Below, piece by piece: positions 36,898-45,014 of a stretch of DNA of 64,000 nucleotides. Positions within the stretch are counted from its first letter, which is position 1, and the number at the start of each line of letters is the position of its first letter. The notes below the pieces were generated by a model. The model did not search any database. It was not told where the DNA came from and was given only the letters and a program-made list of their open reading frames with translations. Origin of the DNA: Candidatus Desulfaltia sp. (GTDB taxonomy: Bacteria > Desulfobacterota > Desulfobacteria > Desulfobacterales > ETH-SRB1); the NCBI GenBank assembly GCA_030656555.1, contig JAUSPN010000045.1, positions 1 through 64,000 of the forward strand. The letters are read 5' to 3'. Position numbers and translations under genes: made by a program.

Positions 36898-37878
36898 CTA
36901 CAGCCCAATCTGATTATCCCGGGCAACATCTTTCAGGTGCTGAATGAAGATCTTTCCGATTTCAGAACTTTCACCGAGTCCATGGATTACGGTGACAACC
37001 TTAATCCCCTTCGACTTGATGGTTGTCTTCCAGGAATCATCTTCATCGCCGGCCATGTCGTTATTGGCATGGTCGCCGGCAACTATCATTAAAGGTTTTA
37101 ACACAACGTTTCTTATCCCGTCTTTAACCAGACCCGCGACAACATAATCAAGGGAGGGAAAGCCTTCAACTACGCCCACATATGCGGGTGTTTCAGGATA
37201 CATTTTTCTTAAGGTTTCCTGAAATTCTATATACGCTCCTGTAGATAACACCTCATTCCCGTGCCCCATGTAAACCAGGGCCGCTTTATTTTTCCTGGCC
37301 AGCTCTACGTCGGCCTTAAGCGCTTTTGCGGCAACTTCCAGGTCTTTATAGTAAGGGTATTCGTCTCCCTTCTTCCCCAACAACGGCCTGCCCAGAACTA
37401 TTTTCTTGAAAGGCTTATGCTTGGTTCTAACCGCAGCAATAGAATCCAGGCCTTCCACACACGACTTCAAATCCAGGTACTCCTCACCTTCAAAAACATG
37501 GGTGGGCTGTACAATGATTGTAGTATAACCTTCATCTTGCAGGCCCGTTATGGTAGCAAGGGGTCCTTTAACATACAGGATCTCTTCGGAAATATTTTTG
37601 TTTTCCTTCAGGAATTTCTCATCATTCTGCCTTGCATGCCAGATGTTCCTGATAATGTAAGAGGTAAAAGCCAGTTTTACCTTCACCCCGGGAAAGGCAT
37701 CCTGAACCTGTTTTTGAATACCTGTAATGGCCGCCATCGCCGAAGGATAACTTGTGCCGAACTGGGCCAGGACAATCGCTTTCTTCTCCTTTTGAGCCTC
37801 CATTGCAAAAGAAGAAACAACCAGTGTCAGAGACATGGCTATCACCGCAAAGATCAAACCTAACTTCTTCATAATCAA
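36898..37878 (-). CDS. cbiK: Exported sirohydrochlorin cobaltochelatase, CbiK-like (CbiKP type)
   Basis: Signal peptide MKKLGLIFAVIAMSLTLVVSSFAMEAQ; AIVLAQFGTSYPSA, VQPTHVFEGEEY, YMGHGNE, MIVAGDHANNDMAG. Confidence 0.9.
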   Translation of the reverse strand: MIMKKLGLIFAVIAMSLTLVVSSFAMEAQKEKKAIVLAQFGTSYPSAMAAITGIQKQVQDAFPGVKVKLAFTSYIIRNIWHARQNDEKFLKENKNISEEILYVKGPLATITGLQDEGYTTIIVQPTHVFEGEEYLDLKSCVEGLDSIAAVRTKHKPFKKIVLGRPLLGKKGDEYPYYKDLEVAAKALKADVELARKNKAALVYMGHGNEVLSTGAYIEFQETLRKMYPETPAYVGVVEGFPSLDYVVAGLVKDGIRNVVLKPLMIVAGDHANNDMAGDEDDSWKTTIKSKGIKVVTVIHGLGESSEIGKIFIQHLKDVARDNQIGL

Positions 37879-37898
37879 AACCTCCTTTAGATTTACCC

Positions 37899-39068
37899 TT
37901 AAAACTCTATCGCCACTCTGGCAAAGACCTCATCCACAGTATCATCAACGGTACTGCCGGCTGCCTTTTCGTAGTTGCTCCTGCGATACTCAAGCATAAG
38001 TGTGGTTGTAAAATTATCTTTTTCAAAGAGTTTATAGTTTGCGCCTACTGAGTACCTGTTCTCCAGACTTCCGTCCTGATTGCCGCTTTTGTCATCGTCA
38101 AAGGCCTCATACCTGAGTGCTATCTCTAAGGGATCTATAACCTGACATGCGATTGCGCCAAACCAGGCCGATTCCTTGTATTCCTTATTGTCTGGCGCAT
38201 TCTTTTCCCTTTCGAGAGCGGCAACGTACTCGGCATCGAAGGTAAAGATACCGATCTGGTATTCTATAGTTCCGCCTGCCGTCTCATTGCGGCTTCCCTG
38301 TCCGGGTTCCGAATCAAAATAGGTACTGAGATTCAACCCCTCTATCGGCGCTATGGAAACATTTAAAACATAGGAATCAACATTATCCGTCGGATCGGGA
38401 TTGGGAGCGGGATCTCTTGCCCAACCGTAACTTGCTCCCGACAATTTATCCGCCAGTACCTCACCCTTGTAAACTGTAGCTGACATATCAAGCCCCAGCA
38501 AATCGGGTGTAAATCCTATGGTGGCGCCTGATTTGGCAACCTCATAGCAATCCTTGGTGATGGGATCACTGATTAAATGGCTGTTGAACACGCCAAAGGG
38601 CTGGCCTCTCTTGCCGCCTACAAAATACAGGGGAAACCCCTCTTTCTGTATGGTAATCGTCGCCTCATCCCAGAAGACCCTGTCATTAGTACCATCATCA
38701 AGGTTTTCGCCCTTGAGAACGAAATTACCAGTCACCCACTCGTGAAATTTTGCCTCGACCCCAAGCTGCACTGTTCCGATATCGAGGTTAGAGGTGGAAT
38801 CGCTGTTTGCAACTGTAGTACTGCTCGGATCCTTATAGGTATAATCCAGTTCAATGGCTCCGGTTATGGTTATATTTTCACTTAGTTTACCGAGTATATC
38901 CTTCTGTTCCTTTTCCTGCTTCTCAACCTTTCCTTCAAGTTGCTCAATGCGCTGCTTTAACTCCTCCAATTCGCTCTGGGCTGAGACAGAACTCAGCGGC
39001 AGAAAGAAAAAGAAACAGAAGAGGATTGAAAATAATACAAACAAATTGATTTTGTTCTTGCCAAGCAT
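37899..39068 (-). CDS. Outer-membrane porin resembling LbtU family, with coiled-coil N-terminus
   Basis: Signal peptide ..LPLSSVSAQ; SELEELKQRIEQLEGKVEKQEKEQKDI coiled coil; ITITGAIELDYTYKD; alternating beta-strands and terminal FARVAIEF. Confidence 0.65.
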   Translation of the reverse strand: MLGKNKINLFVLFSILFCFFFFLPLSSVSAQSELEELKQRIEQLEGKVEKQEKEQKDILGKLSENITITGAIELDYTYKDPSSTTVANSDSTSNLDIGTVQLGVEAKFHEWVTGNFVLKGENLDDGTNDRVFWDEATITIQKEGFPLYFVGGKRGQPFGVFNSHLISDPITKDCYEVAKSGATIGFTPDLLGLDMSATVYKGEVLADKLSGASYGWARDPAPNPDPTDNVDSYVLNVSIAPIEGLNLSTYFDSEPGQGSRNETAGGTIEYQIGIFTFDAEYVAALEREKNAPDNKEYKESAWFGAIACQVIDPLEIALRYEAFDDDKSGNQDGSLENRYSVGANYKLFEKDNFTTTLMLEYRRSNYEKAAGSTVDDTVDEVFARVAIEF

Positions 39069-39189
39069 AAAAACCTCCTTTCCTCCCTCGAGGAATGTGG
39101 TGAAAGTTCAGGTTTCGTCCAGGTCTCAACGAAACCGACAAAATCCGTCCAGAACCTCTCAATTCTCACCCCCTTTCTTCATAACTCAT

Positions 39190-39229
39190 AAAAAAAATCC
39201 CCGAACCGATATGAAATCGACCCGGGGAT
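39190..39229 (-). terminator. Intrinsic terminator between B12 riboswitch and porin gene
   Basis: Minus strand AATCCCCGGGTCGATTTCATATCGGTTCGGGGATTTTTTT. Confidence 0.85.
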
Positions 39230-39289
39230 TGCCCTTTTTAATCCTCAGATTCTTAACGCTTAGCCCCCTGTCCACGAGGTTGCCAAACA

Positions 39290-39463
39290 ATGTTTCAGGC
39301 AGGTCTTCTGGCTCTCGGATCATCCTACTTGCCGCGCCTTCCCACCCAGCTTAAACTGGACAGTGACATTTTTACGGCGTTCGTCCCCGATTACAGCGAC
39401 GGGCTCGCTCCCGATTTTCACGGGATTCCCTTTTGTGCCTTAATGGCACCCGAAACTAAGTGT
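39290..39463 (-). promoter_or_regulatory. Cobalamin riboswitch 3 (upstream of porin-cbiK-ABC operon)
   Basis: Minus strand AAAAGGGAATCCCGTGAAAATCGGGAGCGAGCCCGTCGCTGTAATCGGGG..GTCACTG..GTGGGAAGGCG..GAGAGCCAGAAGACCTGCCTGAAACA. Confidence 0.95.
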
Positions 39464-39567
39464 TTATGCTACTCATTTCCTCGAATATGTCAATGAAAAA
39501 ACATAACTACTCGGGTTCACAGTTCAAGGGTTCAAGGTTAGAGAGCCCTTATTGCTGTTTTTATATT

Positions 39568-40248
39568 TCATTTTTCTGCCAATTCACATTCCAATATGTC
39601 GAGAAAGCAGCGCTTATCCCGGGTAATTTTTTCAGATTTCAAGATGTTGATCCTTTTCTTGAATATGGGTCCCGATAATACAAAAGTATGGTACTCTCCG
39701 CCTTCGCCGGAAATATCAACTCCTTTGATTTTCGAGATATCCAGCACAAAATCATAATCAATCATGCGCCCCAGCCATTCCGGACCCAATACATCTTTTT
39801 TTGTAGCCACAACAATAGCTTTGAACCCAGTTTCTATCAGCTCTTTTATGAGGTTTTCCCTGTTCTTTTCTCCCCACAGGGGCAAGATGGCTTCCATCCC
39901 TGATTCTCTGCTGACCCTTTCCACCCATTCCCTGTGCTCCTCCAGATCGATGTCCCCAAATATTCCTGCCTCAATCCCTTGATCTTTCAAGCCGAACAGA
40001 GCCTTTTTGAATTCTACTTCGTATGTTTCCCAGGAACTTCGAGGCTGAACTATTGCAAGATCCATTGCCTCGGCTTGCAATCGCAGGACGCTCGTCCTGA
40101 TACCATGGGATCGAGTTGTCTCGCCGTTTTCAGCCACCATGTTTAAGAGATGGGTTACATGAAAATCTTTCATCGCCCTGTAATACGAAAGAGCCGCATC
40201 TTTTCCTCCGCTCCACGAAACAAAAGCCTTTACTTTACTTCTTTCCAT
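39568..40248 (-). CDS. DUF71/COG2102 ATP-pyrophosphatase (Dph6-like fold; B12-associated subgroup likely)
   Basis: FVSWSGGKDAALSYYRAM PP-loop, GDIDLEEHREWVERVSRESGMEAILPLWG, DISGEGGEYHTFVLSGP. Confidence 0.85.
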   Translation of the reverse strand: MERSKVKAFVSWSGGKDAALSYYRAMKDFHVTHLLNMVAENGETTRSHGIRTSVLRLQAEAMDLAIVQPRSSWETYEVEFKKALFGLKDQGIEAGIFGDIDLEEHREWVERVSRESGMEAILPLWGEKNRENLIKELIETGFKAIVVATKKDVLGPEWLGRMIDYDFVLDISKIKGVDISGEGGEYHTFVLSGPIFKKRINILKSEKITRDKRCFLDILECELAEK

Positions 40249-41177
40249 CCAGCAACCTCTCCGCAGACTTTACAGTGAAAAGCTCTTTGATTCATACCAG
40301 CACCGCAACACTCACATATTTTTTGTCCCTTTTCAGGAGCGGGAATTTCTCCAACCACATCCTTATAAATACGGTAATAATAGAAATGTTCCTTGTTCCA
40401 GAATCTTATTGGAAAATCCTTCTTTGCTTTTTCGAACTCTTCATTCGATATCTTTGCTTCAACAACCTTTCTAAGTTCCGTCATGCCGGAACCGTATTCC
40501 AGAGCCCTCTTGCTCTGCCAAAGTACTTCTTGCGGCAACACACCTTCAAAAGCCTTTCTCAGAATCCACTTTCCCCAGGTTTTCCCGTTTTCTCTTCTGA
40601 TCTTAAGATCAACATCAATACCTTGACTGAAATCCATAAACTCTTTATCCAGAAAAGGTTGTCTTATATCGATTCCAATGGCTTTCCCGATTTTATTCGA
40701 ACTAAACTGCATGGCAGTGTACATTCTATTCATGTATTCTTCCAAATTTTTTATTTTCAACATGAAATCGTAGCCCGCAAAGATTTCATCGCTTCCATCG
40801 CCTGTTATCATGCCGTTGGCACCCATATCTTTCGCACATTTGAGTCCCAGATAGGCTGTCACATCGTTAGGGATGGCTGGATCAAAACTCTCCAGTATCT
40901 TTATGACTTCAGGTATAGCAGCGATGGCTTCTTCAATTTTCACAGTCTTGTGATAATGATCCAGTTTGAGAAAATTCGCCACCTTTTCAGCGTAATACCG
41001 ATCCTCTCCGTGCAATTCAAGCCCGACAGAAATGGTCTTACTGCCTTCAGAATAAGCAGCCACAAGGGCGGAATCAAGCCCGCCGGAAAAGAGTATCCCT
41101 TCCGCCTGATTTCTGCTGACTGCTTTTGCAAACCTTCTTTTCAGTTCGCAAAAAAGAGGCCTCTCATCTTTTTTCAT
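40230..41177 (-). CDS. Asparagine-synthase-like PP-loop protein lacking the glutaminase domain, with C-terminal zinc ribbon
   Basis: GILFSGGLDSALVAAYSEG, GANGMITGDGSDEIFAGYDFM, IRQPFLDKEFMDF; C-terminal CECCGAGMNQRAFHCKVCG. Confidence 0.85.
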   Translation of the reverse strand: MKKDERPLFCELKRRFAKAVSRNQAEGILFSGGLDSALVAAYSEGSKTISVGLELHGEDRYYAEKVANFLKLDHYHKTVKIEEAIAAIPEVIKILESFDPAIPNDVTAYLGLKCAKDMGANGMITGDGSDEIFAGYDFMLKIKNLEEYMNRMYTAMQFSSNKIGKAIGIDIRQPFLDKEFMDFSQGIDVDLKIRRENGKTWGKWILRKAFEGVLPQEVLWQSKRALEYGSGMTELRKVVEAKISNEEFEKAKKDFPIRFWNKEHFYYYRIYKDVVGEIPAPEKGQKICECCGAGMNQRAFHCKVCGEVAGWKEVK

Positions 41178-41277
41178 ACCTCACCTAAATCAGTTTAACC
41201 TTGAACCTCTGAACCGTGAACAGTTACACATGAACATATCCTTTCACCTTTTAACTGCTCCTGACATTTGTGATAAG

Positions 41278-41464
41278 CTACTTTTTCATTCTTTCTGCTA
41301 AAGCAGCAGTTAGATTCATAATCTTCTCACCGGTTTTTTCATTCAATAACCCCATACCACAGGAAGAGGTAAATAGTGAGTTTTTCAAAATCTGTGTTAC
41401 CGCAACAATGAAGCCCTATCAATATATCTTCCCGCTCATTTGTAAAATCAATGAGGTCATTTAA
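41278..41464 (-). pseudogene. Detached 3' remnant of the MetE-like methyltransferase gene at 42864..43520
   Basis: Minus-strand frames read LNDLIDFTNEREDILIGLHCCGNTDFEKLT and, after a frame change/deletion, ILKNSLFTSSCGMGLLNEKTGEKIMNLTAALAERMKK*. Confidence 0.75.
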
Positions 41465-41913
41465 TCAAGCTTGCCTAAAATACTAGAGGCATTTTTTAAC
41501 TTTACCTCGCCGGTCAGATTTTTACGCAGGCGCTCCTCATCGCTTTTTGTAGTAGCGGCATTTACTACAAGCATCCATTTATTTAAAGAAATTCTGTAAG
41601 CAACCAGATCATCAATAATCCCTCCCTGCGCATTAAGAATAAATCCGTAACGGCAGGAATTTAAAGGCATACTTTTGAGATTTACTGTTAATAACATATC
41701 GAGATTGCTTTTATTTAAATCAGCCTCAACCTCAAACTCTCCCATATGGCAGATATCAAAGAGCCCGCAACTTTTGCGCGTCCAGTTATGCTCTTCAATA
41801 ATACCGCTATATTGAATAGGCATAAGCCAGCCGCCAAAAGGGGCCATCTTTACCCTTAAACTTTTATGCTTTTCAATAAGGAGGGTTGAATTGAGGTTTT
41901 GATTCTCTTCCAT
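41461..41913 (-). pseudogene. gcvT: 5' fragment of glycine cleavage T protein (aminomethyltransferase)
   Basis: KMAPFGGWLMPIQYSGIIEEHNWTRKSCGLFDICHMGEFEVEA, LNAQGGIIDDLVAYRI; ends at 150 aa, far short of a full GcvT. Confidence 0.85.
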
Positions 41914-42876
41914 CTATAGGTAAGCGCCGTCCTTAAGATACCCGCAATAATCTTTTACCGCTTCTTCCAATGCCATAAATTTACGGGCATACCTGGCTGC
42001 CTTTACTTTGTCCATCTTTGCCTGCGTAAAATACTGGTATTGATTCTTGATATTTTCAGGCATTTCAATATATTCGATAACCGGCTTTATGCCAAGCGCC
42101 GAAAACATCGCCAAGGCAACATCATTCCAGCTGCGCGCCTCTCCTGTCCCTAAGTTATATATGCCGGCCTTCTGCGGATTCTTATAAAAATAATACATTA
42201 CCTCAATTGCATCTTTTACATAAATAAAATCCCTCTTCTGATCTCCTTCCTTATAATCACTGCGGTAAGATTTGAACAAACGCATAGGTATGCCGCTTTT
42301 TAAATCATTAAAACGCTTGCAGATTATGCTCATCATATCTTCTTTGTGGTATTCATTGGGGCCAAAGACATTAAAAAATTTGAAACCCACCATCTTCTTT
42401 ATAAGATTATTCTGCAAGACCCACAAATCAAAAAGCTGTTTTGAATAACCGTACATATTTAAAGGTTTTAAGGAAGGAGCGAGGCTGTCTGCATCATCAT
42501 ACCCTAAAGCGCCGTCTCCGTAAGTGGCTGCGGAGGAAGCATAAATAAAATCTGCTTTCTGGTTAAAAGCCCATGCAGCAAGGCGCTTGGAATATTCATA
42601 ATTATTCTTTAAAAAATAAGCGGCATCATCTAAGACTGTTGAGCTGCAGGCGCCTAAGTGGATAATCTTCTTAACCCCCTTTATCTTGCCTGCCTCAAGA
42701 ACCTGCAGGAATTCATCCTTTTGGATAAAATCTGTGAATTTCTTTCCCAAAAGGTTCTTCCACTTAGGGCCCTTGTCTAAATGGTCTACGACAATAATGT
42801 CAGAGATGCCTTTTTGGTTAAGCTTCCACAAAAAACAGCTTCCGATAAATCCTGCGCCGCCGGTTAAGATAACCAT
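41914..42876 (-). CDS. hldD: ADP-L-glycero-D-manno-heptose 6-epimerase
   Basis: MVILTGGAGFIGSCFLWKLNQKGISDIIVVDHL, GACSSTVLDDAAYFLKNNYEYSKRLAAWA, YASSAATYGDG, FFNVFGPNEYHKEDMMSI. Confidence 0.93.
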   Translation of the reverse strand: MVILTGGAGFIGSCFLWKLNQKGISDIIVVDHLDKGPKWKNLLGKKFTDFIQKDEFLQVLEAGKIKGVKKIIHLGACSSTVLDDAAYFLKNNYEYSKRLAAWAFNQKADFIYASSAATYGDGALGYDDADSLAPSLKPLNMYGYSKQLFDLWVLQNNLIKKMVGFKFFNVFGPNEYHKEDMMSIICKRFNDLKSGIPMRLFKSYRSDYKEGDQKRDFIYVKDAIEVMYYFYKNPQKAGIYNLGTGEARSWNDVALAMFSALGIKPVIEYIEMPENIKNQYQYFTQAKMDKVKAARYARKFMALEEAVKDYCGYLKDGAYL

Positions 42877-43520
42877 TTAACCTCCTTTATTTTTATAGTT
42901 ATGACCTTCTTTCTTTCAAGAGGCAGATATGCCGAGCCAAAACTGGCTAAATACGGCTCATCGTAAAAAATAACTGGTATTTTGCCTGTTTTTTTTATCT
43001 CCTTTGCCTGCCATATCCCCTTCATGGCAAGACCCTTTAGAATAACATCGGACATCACATCATCGTGAATAAGAGCCCTTCCATTTTTTCCCTGGATTGA
43101 AGATAAAAATGTAATAGGCCCTATAACCTGCCCCTTAATGAATTGGTTCTGTTTGTTTTTTGATTTCTCAAGTAATGCGTAAAATCCTTTTGCGTAATCT
43201 GAAGTTATCTTAAAATATTCATAAGAGTCATGGATCAGATGGTCATAAAACTCCAACAGTTTTTCTTCTTTGTTTACAGAATCGTCATAGTAAATATGTT
43301 CTTTCTCTAAATTAGATTTAAGGCATGGCAGGTTTTTGCTACACTGTAGAAACATATTTTCTCTTGCATCTATTTTGGTAACCTGGGGACAGTAAGGTAT
43401 GTCTGGAAATTTATTGAGTATCAATTCGCAAATATAATCAACATCTTTATGAGGCACACTACCAATTCCTGTAACCTTGCAATCTACATTTAAAAGCCTG
43501 TTTACCATAGTATTCTGCAT
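42864..43520 (-). pseudogene. 5' part of a MetE-like (core-MetE/UROD-type) methyltransferase gene, truncated
   Basis: VTGIGSVPHKDVDYICELIL, QFIKGQVIGPITFLSSI, PVIFYDEPYLASFGSAYLPLERKKVI then junction with hldD leader. Confidence 0.75.
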
Positions 43521-43526
43521 TTATAT

Positions 43527-44954
43527 TTATCCCTTCTGATCTTGATTAGTGGCATATTTTACCTCGCATCTTCTTTTAACCGGAGGGCCAAACACAACTT
43601 TAGCCATCTCTTTTATATGCGCTGGTGTAGTTCCGCAACAACCACCTATTATGTTCACACCTGAATTCTTAAAATGCTCAGCATATTCTCTAAAGTATTC
43701 AGGATTTACCGAACATTCAGAAGAACCATCCCTATATCGAGGCAATCCTGCATTAGGCTGAACTGAAACCATACCTGTAAATGAACTGGGAATAGATTTT
43801 AAAAGTTCGAGCATCTTCCGTGGACCTAAAGAGCAATTTAATCCAACTACATCAGCGCCAAGGCGTTTTAACTCTTCAAACGATTCTGCTAATTTATCGC
43901 CGTAAACAGTCTTTCCTTCATCGGTAAAAGTCACCTGGCATATTATCGGGATATCGGCTATTTCTCTACACACAAGAACTGCCTCTTTTGCTTCTAAAAA
44001 ACTTGCCATAGTCTCTAACATTATAATGTCAACACCACCATCTATAAGGGCTTGGATTTGTTCGCTAAAAGCGTTATGGGCTTCAACAAGAGACAATTTG
44101 CCATACGGGCTTATTGACCTTCCTAAAGGACCAACTGAGCCTGCCACAAATACTCTGCCCCCTGAAGATTCTTTAGCAATCCTTGCTCCCGCAAGATTTA
44201 TTTCTCTAACCTTATCAACCAATCCATATTCAGCCAGCTTAAATTTATTTGCGGCAAAGGTATTGGTTTCTATCATTTTAGCTCCAGCTTCGATGTATTC
44301 CTCATGAACTTTCTTCACGATTTCTGAATCAGTAAGATTCAGGGATTCGCAACAAATTGAAGCATCAAAACCTTTGGTTATTAAATATGTTCCCATCGCG
44401 CCATCGGCAAGTAAAACCTCTTTGCTTAATGCCTCAAGGAATCCATTGCGTTTCCTTTTTCCTGTTTTAGTTTCTTCCCGGATTTCTTTATCAAAATAAT
44501 ATCCTCTTTTTAAATTCTCATCCCTGACGTTTTCATATTCCTTATCCACATCAATTTTTCTTTCCCTCAAGAGCCTTTCCATCATTTCAACGCTATGCTC
44601 AAAATCCACAAATTCGTTAAGCCATATTCCAGGCTTATCTTCATTTCCCGCCATTTTTGTCTTAAAGTCATTGAATTCCTGGTTAATTTTATCAAACTGC
44701 TCTGTAAACCCATAGGCAGTTTTAATTCTTGGGAAGCGAAAAAAGCTTGATAACGTTTCCTTAAAATGTCTTTTAAAGATTAGTTTATCTACATACCAGA
44801 ATACACAGGCAAGGCAAAATTGATTCAGTAGAAAGGCAGGAATTGTGTGTATTCCAATGATATCAGAAAATAAAAACTGAACCATTGCTCCTGCAATACC
44901 TGACATAATTACCCATCTTCCAAAAACATAAAAAACCCACTCTCGAGAAAACAT
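43527..44954 (-). CDS. Homocysteine S-methyltransferase domain fused to an N-terminal two-helix membrane segment
   Basis: N-term GRWVIMSGIAGAMVQFLFSDIIGIHTIPAFLLNQFCLACVFWYVDKLIF; C-term LADGAMGTYLITKGF, ETNTFAANKFKLAEYGL, GLNCSLGP, GGCCGTTPAHI Zn ligands. Confidence 0.88.
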   Translation of the reverse strand: MFSREWVFYVFGRWVIMSGIAGAMVQFLFSDIIGIHTIPAFLLNQFCLACVFWYVDKLIFKRHFKETLSSFFRFPRIKTAYGFTEQFDKINQEFNDFKTKMAGNEDKPGIWLNEFVDFEHSVEMMERLLRERKIDVDKEYENVRDENLKRGYYFDKEIREETKTGKRKRNGFLEALSKEVLLADGAMGTYLITKGFDASICCESLNLTDSEIVKKVHEEYIEAGAKMIETNTFAANKFKLAEYGLVDKVREINLAGARIAKESSGGRVFVAGSVGPLGRSISPYGKLSLVEAHNAFSEQIQALIDGGVDIIMLETMASFLEAKEAVLVCREIADIPIICQVTFTDEGKTVYGDKLAESFEELKRLGADVVGLNCSLGPRKMLELLKSIPSSFTGMVSVQPNAGLPRYRDGSSECSVNPEYFREYAEHFKNSGVNIIGGCCGTTPAHIKEMAKVVFGPPVKRRCEVKYATNQDQKG

Positions 44955-45014
44955 TTTATCCCTGCCTCCTTGTTTTTTTAGCCAATTCTACTTTTTTTAA
45001 TGCAGCTAAAGATC

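Noticed and set aside
37261-37863. 200-aa plus-strand ORF antisense to cbiK
   Set aside because: Shadow of a strongly supported exported chelatase gene.
40116-41198. 360-aa plus-strand ORF antisense to the Asn-synthase-like gene
   Set aside because: Fully overlaps a well-supported PP-loop CDS on the other strand; sequence has no recognisable domain and a shadow-ORF composition.
41465-42900. Insertion sequence disrupting the MetE-like gene
   Set aside because: No transposase, terminal inverted repeats or convincing target duplication; the insert carries hldD and a gcvT fragment instead.
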